From Sphaerisporangium rufum (GTDB lineage: Bacteria > Actinomycetota > Actinomycetes > Streptosporangiales > Streptosporangiaceae), in contig NZ_BOOU01000036.1 in the NCBI RefSeq assembly GCF_016863395.1, positions 62,001 to 126,000 on the forward strand: a DNA stretch of 64,000 bases. The letters are read 5' to 3'. Every line of letters begins with the position of its first letter. Position 1 is the first letter of the stretch. The position numbers and the translations under genes are program-made. Under the pieces are notes generated by a model. It saw only the letters and a program-made list of their open reading frames with translations, was not told where the DNA came from and searched no databases. Shown piece by piece: positions 54,870 through 62,689 of the stretch.

Positions 54870-56045
54870 TCAGGCGCCGCCGGACGGGGGCCCCCCGGGG
54901 GCGTCCGTGCCGTCGACGCCGCTCGTACCGCTCGTACCGTTCGAGCCGTGCGAGCCGTTCGAGTCGCTCACCGGCGGGAGTTCGGGGGCTCGGACGACGC
55001 GGGAGATCCACCGTTCCGGGTTCTTGATCTCCTCGTGGTCCGGCAGCGTCGTCGGCGAGCCCCAGACGCGGTTGAACCCGTCGATGCCCACCTCGTCCAC
55101 GACCTTGCGGACGAACGCCGACCCCTCGGCGTACTGCTTCATCTTCAAATCGATGCCGAGCAGGCGCCGCAGCGTGCGGTCGAACCGGGAACCGCCCTCG
55201 CGGCGGTGCTGGAACTTGGCCCGGATGTCGGCCACCGACGGCACCACCGACGGGCCGACCGCGTCCATGACGTAGTCGCCGTGCCCCTCGACCAGCGTCA
55301 TCACCGCGGTGAGCCGGTCGAGGATCTCCTTCTGCTCGGGAGTCTGGATGGCGTCGATCAGGTTGCCCTGGCCGCCCTTGATCGCGTCGGCCACCGCGTC
55401 GGACGCGGCGCGCAGGCGCTCCAGCATGGTGCCGAGATCGAGGTCGGAGGCGAGCAGGAACTCGGTCATCTGGCCGCGGACGTACTCGCGCAGCCACGGG
55501 ACCCCGGTGAACTGCACCCGGTGGGTCTCCTCGTGGAGGCAGACCCACAGCCGGAAGTCGCGCGGGCTGACCCGCAGCTCGCGCTCGGTGTGCACGATGT
55601 TGGGCGCGACCAGGGTGAGCCGGCCGGTGGGCGCCCGCCCGCTCGGGTCCGGCGGCAGGAACAGCTCGTACTGGCCGAGCACGCGGCTGGCGAGGAAGGC
55701 CAGCACCGCCCCGACCTCGACCCCGGTCACCCGGGAGCCGACGGCGCCCACGATGGCCGGGATCTGGTCCCGCCGGGCGTTCACCCGATCGGTGAGCGGC
55801 TCCAGGACGACCCGGAACCCCTCTACGTTGGCGCGGATCCAACCCGGACGGTCGACCACGGTGGCCTCCTCCGGCTCGGCGGCGCCGTCGATCCGCGCGA
55901 ACTCCTGCACGTGCCCTTCCGCTTCGCGGGAGAGCCGGCGGAGCTCGCCGACGGCATGTCTGGCCTCTTCCCGGCTGACCTGAGGTCCGGGCCGGACGAG
56001 GCGGACGCCGGTGGAAACGGCGAGGTCCCAGTCGATCACCTGCAT
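54870..56045 (-). CDS. DUF2342 zinc-dependent metalloprotease
   Basis: A 391-residue predicted hydrolase. The zinc motif HEETH is at residues 171-175, with a third acidic or His ligand likely in LVEGHGDYV (about 265). GRLTLVAPNIVHTERELRV and FQHRREGGSRFDRTLRRLLGIDLK are family-conserved. The C-terminus is Ser/Gly-rich. ATG 56045 is 7 nt after TACGGT (56053-56058). In some actinomycetes the F420-associated version sits near cofactor genes. The substrate is unknown. Confidence 0.85.
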   Translation of the reverse strand: MQVIDWDLAVSTGVRLVRPGPQVSREEARHAVGELRRLSREAEGHVQEFARIDGAAEPEEATVVDRPGWIRANVEGFRVVLEPLTDRVNARRDQIPAIVGAVGSRVTGVEVGAVLAFLASRVLGQYELFLPPDPSGRAPTGRLTLVAPNIVHTERELRVSPRDFRLWVCLHEETHRVQFTGVPWLREYVRGQMTEFLLASDLDLGTMLERLRAASDAVADAIKGGQGNLIDAIQTPEQKEILDRLTAVMTLVEGHGDYVMDAVGPSVVPSVADIRAKFQHRREGGSRFDRTLRRLLGIDLKMKQYAEGSAFVRKVVDEVGIDGFNRVWGSPTTLPDHEEIKNPERWISRVVRAPELPPVSDSNGSHGSNGTSGTSGVDGTDAPGGPPSGGA

Positions 56046-56073
56046 GTTCACCACCGTACGTCGTGGGACGAGC

Positions 56074-57471
56074 TCATGGGCACCCGCATGTGGCGACCAG
56101 TGCCGCCAGCCGGTCCAGCGCCCGTACCGCGCCCTGCGGGTCCTGGACGTCGTCGGCCATGAAGGCGAAGGAGACCACCCGGCCGTCGGCCGTCCTGGCC
56201 AGGCCGGTGAGGGTGTTCACGCCGTTGAGCGTGCCCGTTTTGGCGCGCACCACGCCCGCCGCAGGTTTTGTCGGGTCTTTGTCATATCTGCCACCGAGCG
56301 TGCCGGTGAATCCGGCCACCGGCAGGCCGCTGATCGCCGCGCGCAGCCGGGGCCGGCCGGGGGAGGCGGCCAGCGCCACCATGCGGGCCAGCGCCATCGG
56401 GCTGATCCGGTTGCGGGTCGACAGGCCGCTGCCGTCGTTCAGCGAGACGCCCCGCCCCACCCCGAGGTCGCGCAGCACGGCCTCGGTGGCCCGCGCCCCG
56501 CCGGTGAAGCCGGCCGGCCGGCCCTCCTTGATCGCGATCTGGTGGGCCAGCGCCTCGGCGAGGTCGTTGTCGCTCTCGGTCAGCATGTGCTCGACCAGCT
56601 CGTACACCGGCGGCGACGCGACCCGGGCGATCTCCCGCGCGCCCGCCGGAGCCTTCGCCCGGGCGGGCGACCGGCCCACCTTGACGCCGTCGCGGGCGAG
56701 CAGGGACGCGAACGCCGCCGCCGCCGACCGCGACGGGTCGGCCTGCCGGGCCGAGCGTCCGGGGTGCTCGCGGCCCTCGTCGATCATCAGCGCGGTGACC
56801 GGGGCCACGCTGCCCTCGGGGATGTAGCCGGGCTTCCAGCCGGGCGCGGTCCGCGGCCCGGAGAACAGCGAATCGTCGTAGCCCAGCCGCACCGAGGTGA
56901 CGCCCGAGGCGCGCAGCGCCCGCGCGGTGCGGGCCGCCAGCGTGGCCAGCGACGCCCGCCGCGGATAGCCGTCCGCCCTGGCCTTGGGGCCGGCCAAGGT
57001 CGGGTCGCCGCCGCCGACCAGCACGATCATGCCGGACTTGGCGAGGACGACCCGGGTGGCGAGCTTGGCGTCCGGGCCCAGCGAGGTGAGCGCGGCGACC
57101 GCGGTCGCGACCTTGGTGGTGGAGGCGGGAGTGATCGCGGCGTCGGCCCGGGCGCCGAACAGCACCTCGCCGCTCGCCGCGTCCACGACCACGCCGCCGA
57201 CGTCGCCGCCGAGCGCCGGGTCCTTCATCGCCCGGCCCAGCCGGCCGGCCAGGCTGCCCTTCCCGGGCACCGGCCCGCCGCCGCCCGGTGCCAGCACCGG
57301 CCCGGCGGTCGCCACCGCGACCTGGACCGGCGCGGGGGCGGCGGTCGCGGCGGGCGGCACCGGCGCCGGCCGGTCCAGCCCGCCGGACAGCAGGTGCGCC
57401 CCGGCGGCGCAGACGAACACCTGGAGCAGGGCGAGCGTCCCCACCGCGGCCAGGCGTTCTCGACGGACCAC
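56074..57471 (-). CDS. dacB: D-Ala-D-Ala carboxypeptidase/endopeptidase (S13, PBP4 type)
   Basis: A 465-residue periplasmic-type PBP. A signal anchor (about 8-29, AAVGTLALLQVFVCAAGAHL) and Pro/Ala linker precede the catalytic motifs: Ser117-Thr-Thr-Lys120 (SxxK), SDN (TESDNDLAEAL) and KTG (AKTGTLNGVNT). The large insertion of class C PBPs lies between the first two. GTG 57471 follows GGGGAAGGGG. It is the first gene of the long leftward run and 28 bp from the metalloprotease. Confidence 0.93.
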   Translation of the reverse strand: MVRRERLAAVGTLALLQVFVCAAGAHLLSGGLDRPAPVPPAATAAPAPVQVAVATAGPVLAPGGGGPVPGKGSLAGRLGRAMKDPALGGDVGGVVVDAASGEVLFGARADAAITPASTTKVATAVAALTSLGPDAKLATRVVLAKSGMIVLVGGGDPTLAGPKARADGYPRRASLATLAARTARALRASGVTSVRLGYDDSLFSGPRTAPGWKPGYIPEGSVAPVTALMIDEGREHPGRSARQADPSRSAAAAFASLLARDGVKVGRSPARAKAPAGAREIARVASPPVYELVEHMLTESDNDLAEALAHQIAIKEGRPAGFTGGARATEAVLRDLGVGRGVSLNDGSGLSTRNRISPMALARMVALAASPGRPRLRAAISGLPVAGFTGTLGGRYDKDPTKPAAGVVRAKTGTLNGVNTLTGLARTADGRVVSFAFMADDVQDPQGAVRALDRLAALVATCGCP

Positions 57472-57569
57472 CGCACCGACCCCTTCCCCTGATGCGTCAT
57501 CCTGGATAGACGCCTACGAGACATTAATGCCCTACCGGGATGCCCGGTGGCCTGAGCGGAGGAACCGCA

Positions 57570-58097
57570 GTGGAGTTCGACGTTGTCGTTGAGATCCCGA
57601 AAGGACAACGCAACAAGTACGAGGTGGATCATGTGAGCGGGCGCATCCGGCTGGACCGGATGCTCTTCACCTCCACGCAGTACCCCGCCGACTACGGTTT
57701 CATCGAGAACACCCTGGGCGAGGACGGCGACCCGCTGGACGCTCTGGTGCTCCTGCAGGAGCCGACCTTCCCCGGCTGCCTGATCAGTTGCCGAGCGGTC
57801 GGCATGTTCCGGATGACCGACGAGAAGGGCGGCGACGACAAGGTCCTGTGCGTGCCCGCCACCGACCCGCGGATGGAGCACATCCGCGACATCCACCACG
57901 TCCCGGAGTTCGACCGGCTGGAGATCCAGCACTTCTTCGAGGTCTACAAGGATCTGGAGCCCGGCAAGTCGGTCGAGGGGGCGAACTGGGTGGGCCGGGT
58001 CGAGGCGGAGCTGGAGATCCATCGGTCGATCAAGCGCCACCTCGACCAGGTGGCCGAGGCGGTGGAGCGCTCCGGAGAACCCGGCACCGCCCACTGA
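57570..58097 (+). CDS. ppa: Inorganic pyrophosphatase (family I)
   Basis: A 175-residue soluble pyrophosphatase. The substrate-binding [13 protein letters not shown], the strand [11 protein letters not shown] and the Mg-binding [10 protein letters not shown] lead into a [12 protein letters not shown] segment. GTG 57570 has GGAGG 7 nt upstream. It drives biosynthetic reactions by hydrolysing PPi. It diverges from dacB. Confidence 0.97.
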   Translation: MEFDVVVEIPKGQRNKYEVDHVSGRIRLDRMLFTSTQYPADYGFIENTLGEDGDPLDALVLLQEPTFPGCLISCRAVGMFRMTDEKGGDDKVLCVPATDPRMEHIRDIHHVPEFDRLEIQHFFEVYKDLEPGKSVEGANWVGRVEAELEIHRSIKRHLDQVAEAVERSGEPGTAH

Positions 58098-58150
58098 TCA
58101 CGCGTTCGGGGTGCGGCCGGGTCCGGTGGCCCGGCCGGCCGGCCGCGCGC

Positions 58151-58292
58151 CCGGGCGCGATGACCACCCCTGACCGGCGGCCGGGTGGGGTGACGCGTCC
58201 GGGCACGATGACCACCCTGCGTACCGGCCGGACCGGGCACGGGGCGTCCTGGCACGATGACCGGCCCTTGCCGGCGGGCGGCCGGTCAGGCG
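58151..58292. repeat. Three tandem copies of a ~48-bp repeat
   Basis: Copies begin at 58151, 58199 and 58248 with CCGGGC(G/A)CGATGACC and end in GCGT. Divergence is about 20-30 percent. It lies between the convergent ppa and sigma-like genes. Confidence 0.75.
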
Positions 58293-58302
58293 TTCGTGGC
58301 GC

Positions 58303-60015
58303 TCAGCCGCTCGGAGCGGCGCCGGCCGCCGGGTCCGCCGGCGCGGGTGCGGCGGGCGCCGCGGGCGCGGATGCGGGCGGTGCCGCGGGCGCGGCCGGGG
58401 CAGATGTGGCAGATGTGACGGCGGGCGCCGGACGGACCGGGGCAGAGGTGGCGGGCGCCGGACGGGCCGGGCCGGGGGCGGCGGACGCGCCGCCGGCCGT
58501 CCCGTCCCGGTTCGGGCGCGGCCGGGGCGCCTCAGCCGCGGATCGCCGCCCCTGGTGGCGGACGTGCCGGGCCGCCGGCGGCGCGGCGGCGTCCCGGGTG
58601 CGCGACGGGCACGGCGTCGGGACCGGGCGGTGCTGGTGGCTCGGCGTCGGCACCGGCCCGGCGGACGGGACGGCGCTCGGCCCGGGAGCCGGGCCGGACG
58701 GCGGGACGGGCGGCGGGGCGGGCGGCACGGTGACCGGCGGGGCCGGTGGGACCGTCGGGGCCGTCGGGGCCGCCGGCGGCGGGGTCACCGGGGCGGACGT
58801 GGGCGACGGCACCTGGCGGGGCACCGGAACGCCGGCGGTCGGTGCCGGCGCCCGCACCGGAGGCGCCGGACGGGCGGGCACCGCCGCACCGGGGAAGGGC
58901 CCCTGGCGGAGCGCGGCCACCGGCCGCACCACACCGGTGGGCGCCGCGGGCGGCGTGCGGGACGGGGTCCCGGCGGGCGGGGTGACCGCGGGCGGAGCCG
59001 TCACCTCGGGCACGGCGGACGCGGGTGCGCCGGGCGAGGCCGGCGCGGGCACCGCCCGGTAGGCGGTCGGGGACAGGTCGTCCCGCGCACCGCGCACCTG
59101 CAGGAAGAGCACTACCGCTCCCACGATGATCGCCATCGCCGCCACCGCGCCCGCAAGCGCCTGAGGCCGGCGGCCACCCCCTTTGGTCTGGCGGGCGGGG
59201 AACCCGTCCGGGCCGAGCAGCCCGGTACGCCGGGCGACGAACCGCCGGTAGGGGACGAGCTCGGGGTCGATGAAGCAGCTCATGACCCGGACCCGCAGGG
59301 TCTCGGGCAGGCCGGTGTCGGGGGCGTGCTGGAAGACCTTGGCCACCGACACCTGGCGTTCCCGGTGCGGGGCGCAGATCTCGCACCCGTCGAGGTGATC
59401 AAGCAGCCGGTCGCGCGTCTCGGTGTCCGGCGGGCCGGGACGGCCGCCGGCGAGCTCGGCGACCTGCGGGCACTCGTGCGGGGTGCGGCGGGCCAGGACC
59501 TGGACGGTGACCAGGTCCTGCAGCCGGTCGCAGGCGGACCGGCAGCGCGCCGCCACCTCCTCGGCGGTGTCGCCGAGCACGTCCGGCAGGTCCTCCTCGG
59601 CGATGGCGTGCCGGGTGAGCAGGTCGAGGACCTCGCGCTCGTCGGCGGGCAGCCCGGCCAGGGCGTGCACCGCGACCCGCCCGGCGCCGCCCGGCCCGTC
59701 CGGCGGCGCCCCGGCCGGCGCGTCGGGCTCGTCGGGCTCGTCGGGCTCGTCGAGCGGGACGGCCGCGCGCCTGCGCTCGCATTCGCCGCGGGCCAGCGCG
59801 TAGAGCCAGGCCCGCAACCGCGCGGGGTCGGCCAGCGCGTGGACGTGCGCCTCGGCGGCGATCAGGGTGTCGCGGAGCACGACCTGCGCGGCGTCGGAAC
59901 TGCGCAGCCGTGCCCAGGCGTACCGGTAGACCCCTTCGGCGTAGGAGTCGTAGAGGGCAGCGAGGGCACCAGGGTCTCGGGCTCGGAGTGCCTCGACCAG
60001 GACGCTGTCATTCAT
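58303..60015 (-). CDS. ECF sigma-like protein fused to zinc-binding anti-sigma motif, TM helix and Pro/Ala-rich tail
   Basis: A 570-residue chimera. Residues 1-80 resemble sigma region 2 (LRARDPGALAALYDSYAEGVYRYAWARL). Residues about 120-175 resemble region 4 (LPADEREVLDLLTRHAIAEEDL). A ZAS-type motif H207-x3-C211-x2-C214 (HLDGCEIC) follows, then a TM helix at about 286-306 (AVAAMAIIVGAVVLFLQV). The remaining 260 residues are Pro/Ala/Thr-rich and should lie outside. ATG 60015 is 7 nt after TACTGT (60023-60028). The layout suggests a self-inhibited, membrane-held sigma factor, or a degenerate regulator. Confidence 0.75.
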   Translation of the reverse strand: MNDSVLVEALRARDPGALAALYDSYAEGVYRYAWARLRSSDAAQVVLRDTLIAAEAHVHALADPARLRAWLYALARGECERRRAAVPLDEPDEPDEPDAPAGAPPDGPGGAGRVAVHALAGLPADEREVLDLLTRHAIAEEDLPDVLGDTAEEVAARCRSACDRLQDLVTVQVLARRTPHECPQVAELAGGRPGPPDTETRDRLLDHLDGCEICAPHRERQVSVAKVFQHAPDTGLPETLRVRVMSCFIDPELVPYRRFVARRTGLLGPDGFPARQTKGGGRRPQALAGAVAAMAIIVGAVVLFLQVRGARDDLSPTAYRAVPAPASPGAPASAVPEVTAPPAVTPPAGTPSRTPPAAPTGVVRPVAALRQGPFPGAAVPARPAPPVRAPAPTAGVPVPRQVPSPTSAPVTPPPAAPTAPTVPPAPPVTVPPAPPPVPPSGPAPGPSAVPSAGPVPTPSHQHRPVPTPCPSRTRDAAAPPAARHVRHQGRRSAAEAPRPRPNRDGTAGGASAAPGPARPAPATSAPVRPAPAVTSATSAPAAPAAPPASAPAAPAAPAPADPAAGAAPSG

Positions 60016-60568
60016 ATAACCGACAGTAAAGGATTGGTAACTGTTCGCTCCAGCGTTTCCGGCCGATGACCTCCGTTGTATTAATACCGTAACGAAAGTC
60101 AGCAACATTGCCCGGAGCTGATGGCCGGTTAAATATTAACTAAAGTGGGACATATCCGCATGAGGCGGCCCGGTCGACGGGAAGCCCAGGTGGCAGCATA
60201 CGTCCGGCCTGCCGGTTTCGCGGGTTTCGGTCGGCGGATCGAGCCGCCCGGCACTCGCCACAAAGGCCGACGTTTCCCATTAGACGGCTATCACTCCGGC
60301 GAAATTCGCGAAAAATCCGGCCGTCCGCGGTTTTTCGGCCCGACAGCCTGCGCTGCCCGGCCGGCCCGCGGACCGGCCCCGCGAACCGGCCCCGCCGAGC
60401 CACCCGCCCGCCGATCCCGCGCAGACGCCCGTACGCCGATCCCGCCCAGACGCCCCGTACGCCGATCCCGCCCAGACGCCCCGTACGCCGATCCCGCGCA
60501 GACGCCCGAGCGCCGATCCAGCCGGACGCCCGCCTGCGGCCCGCCCGGACGCCGCCCTCCCGTCCTGC
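60016..60568. other. 553-bp gap with AT-rich block and GC-rich tandem repeats
   Basis: The left part (60016-60160) is unusually AT-rich and holds GTTAA-ATA-TTAAC (60128-60140) plus the sigma-like gene's promoter. The right part carries the 26-bp repeats. No gene is seen. Confidence 0.65.
60405..60535. repeat. 26-bp tandem repeat
   Basis: GTACGCCGATCCCGCCCAGA-CGCCCC starts at 60431, 60457 and 60483, with diverged copies before and after, about five in all. Confidence 0.85.
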
Positions 60569-61669
60569 TCAGACGACCAGCAGGCCCGCCTCGGCACAGC
60601 CCCGCTCCAGCGCGGCCACTCCGAACGCCTCGACCGGGCCCAGCGCACCGGCGCCCGGCCGGTCCGGCCCGGCCGCCGTCACGGCGCCCCAGGCCAGGAT
60701 GGCCGCGGTGAACTCGTACGGATCACCGCCGTGCAACTCCACCCCCGCCAGCCGGCGGCCCGCCCCGTCGTAGGCCTCGGCCACCACCTGGGTCACGATC
60801 GGGCCGGCGGCGACCGGCGGCCGGCCGCGGCGACCGGCGCGGACCACCCGGTCGGCCGCCGCCTCGGTGAGCCGCCGGGCGCCCGGCACCGCCGCCACGA
60901 ACGGCGTCGCCCGCGACAGCGCGGCCGCCGCCCGGGTCAGGTTCCCCAGCCAGCCGAGGTAGACGTTCACCTCCCGCAGCCCGGCGTGCGTGCGCGGCAG
61001 CGCGAAGTGCTCGGAGGCGCCCACCGACAGCCCGGGCCGGCGCCGGCCGTCCACCTCGAAGACGCGGGTGCGCCCGTACTCGTGGCGGATGCGGCCCTGG
61101 CGGAAGCCGTACATCGGCTCAAGGATCATCCCGAGCGCGGAGGCCCGGGTGCCGGCGCTCGCCCGGCGGGCCATGTCTCCGGTCAGGAAGTACCCGACGT
61201 CCACCCGCACCGCGTCCGGGCCGGCCTCGCGCAGCGCCAGCTCCGCGGCGAGGTTCCCCGGCACGTAGTCGTGCCCGAAGGCGGTGACCAGGCTCGCGCC
61301 CGCGGCGGCCGCGGCCGGGCCGTACCGCTGGAATACCCGGCGGATGAACGTGGGCTCGCCGGTGGAGTCGAGGTAGACGCCGCCGCCCTCGATCGCGGCG
61401 GTCACCGCGGGCTCGCCCCAGCGGGCGAACGGGCCCACCGTGGAGATCAGCACGGTGCCCGGCTCCACCAGCCGGCGGACGCCGGCCGGCCGGTCGACGT
61501 CGGCGACGGCGGTGGGCAGTTCGACCGGCAGCGACGCCGCCAGCGCCGCCAGCCGGTCCGGATCGCGCCCGGCCAGCACCGGCCGGGCGCCGCGGGCGAG
61601 CAGCGCCTCCGCGGTGAGCCGGCCGGTGTATCCGGTGGCGCCGAACAGGACGATGCGCGCGGAGGTCAT
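60569..61669 (-). CDS. Saccharopine-dehydrogenase-like NAD(P)-binding oxidoreductase
   Basis: A 366-residue protein of the saccharopine dehydrogenase/trans-acting enoyl-reductase superfamily. The Rossmann motif IVLFGATGYTGRLTAEALLARG, GRDPDRLAALA, LISTVGPFARWGEPAV and VYLDSTGEPTFIR lead into an HDYVPGNLAAELAL segment. In mycobacteria, related proteins act in lipid (phthiocerol) biosynthesis, but this relative's substrate is unknown. ATG 61669 is 6 nt after TACGGT (61676-61681). Confidence 0.85.
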   Translation of the reverse strand: MTSARIVLFGATGYTGRLTAEALLARGARPVLAGRDPDRLAALAASLPVELPTAVADVDRPAGVRRLVEPGTVLISTVGPFARWGEPAVTAAIEGGGVYLDSTGEPTFIRRVFQRYGPAAAAAGASLVTAFGHDYVPGNLAAELALREAGPDAVRVDVGYFLTGDMARRASAGTRASALGMILEPMYGFRQGRIRHEYGRTRVFEVDGRRRPGLSVGASEHFALPRTHAGLREVNVYLGWLGNLTRAAAALSRATPFVAAVPGARRLTEAAADRVVRAGRRGRPPVAAGPIVTQVVAEAYDGAGRRLAGVELHGGDPYEFTAAILAWGAVTAAGPDRPGAGALGPVEAFGVAALERGCAEAGLLVV

Positions 61670-61754
61670 ACGATCACCGTAACCCGCGGGTCGATACATG
61701 ATCCATCGGGGTGCGCCCGGCCGCGGCCGGTGCTGGTGCCGGACGGCTCCGGGC

Positions 61755-62576
61755 TCACTGCCGCCGGTCGCCGGGCATCGCCTGCGACCCGCGATCGCGG
61801 GCGAACGGCGGCGTCCGCGGTCGGGCGGTGCTGGGCGGCAGCGCGCCGCTCAGCGCCAGCTCCTCGTACGGCCGGGCGCTGGAACCCCAGGTGCGCGCCG
61901 CGATGTCCGCGCGCGCCACCGGACCGGCACCGGCCAGGTTCTCCACGGTCAGCACGAACCGGCGCGGCCGGCCCGCGCGCACGTCGTCCACGTAGGTGGT
62001 GGCGCCGCCGATCAGCCGGCCCGCCCGGTCGCGCAGCAGCGCGGTCACCACCAGGCTGGTCGCCGCCTTCTGGTAGGGATTGGCCACCGACCCGGCGACC
62101 AGGTAGGAGCCGTTGCCGAGCTTCTCGGTGCTGGTCGCGGTCACCGGGAAGGGCACGAACGCCGAGGGGACCCGGGCCGCCTGCCGCCACTGCGCCGGGC
62201 GGTAGGTCACCTTGACCTGGGCCGGCCGGACCGACGCCGTCGCCTGCCCGGTGAACTTGAGCGACCCGCCCGGCGGCACCGCGTCCAGCGGCTGCTCCAT
62301 CCGGACGACCTCCTTGCCGGCGGCGTCCCGGCCCACCATGGTGGCGGCGACGTTCTCGGCGAAGTGCCAGCGGTTGGGGTTGGCCAGCACCCCAGCCCAG
62401 CTCACCACGTAGCCTCCGGTGCCCTGGGCCACCGAGGAGACCTGCTCGCGGACCACCAGCGGCTTGAGCGCCCCCTGGTCGTGCTGCCGGTCGCCGCCGC
62501 ACCCGGCGAGGAGCACACCGGTCGCCGTCCCGATCCCGATCAGGACGGCCGTCGTCTTTCGGCTACGCTGCGTCAC
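61755..62576 (-). CDS. Secreted lipoprotein, 273 aa
   Basis: A lipid-anchored protein. The signal peptide (MTQRSRKTTAVLIGIGTATG) ends in a lipobox LLAGC with Cys26. The mature part is beta-rich, with two Ig/FxLYD-like repeats: SWAGVLANPNRWHFAENVAATM, then VAGSVANPYQKAATSLVVTALL, each followed by a V-P-P-G or R-A-G-R motif. GTG 62576 is 6 nt after TATGAC (62583-62588). FxLYD-type lipoproteins are wall or transport accessory proteins; no partner is evident here. Confidence 0.82.
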   Translation of the reverse strand: MTQRSRKTTAVLIGIGTATGVLLAGCGGDRQHDQGALKPLVVREQVSSVAQGTGGYVVSWAGVLANPNRWHFAENVAATMVGRDAAGKEVVRMEQPLDAVPPGGSLKFTGQATASVRPAQVKVTYRPAQWRQAARVPSAFVPFPVTATSTEKLGNGSYLVAGSVANPYQKAATSLVVTALLRDRAGRLIGGATTYVDDVRAGRPRRFVLTVENLAGAGPVARADIAARTWGSSARPYEELALSGALPPSTARPRTPPFARDRGSQAMPGDRRQ

Positions 62577-62689
62577 AAGGCCGTCATAGCCCGCCCGGCC
62601 GGGCCCGATCCCGCGACACGCGTGCCCGCGGCGAAGTCTTTAACCCCGTCTGGACCGCACCCGGCCCGCCGGCCGCCGAACCGCCGCGG

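Noticed and set aside
60145-60711. A 188-aa plus-strand frame through the 26-bp repeats
   Set aside because: Its sequence is Arg/Pro-rich repeat translation without start signals, partly antisense to the oxidoreductase gene.
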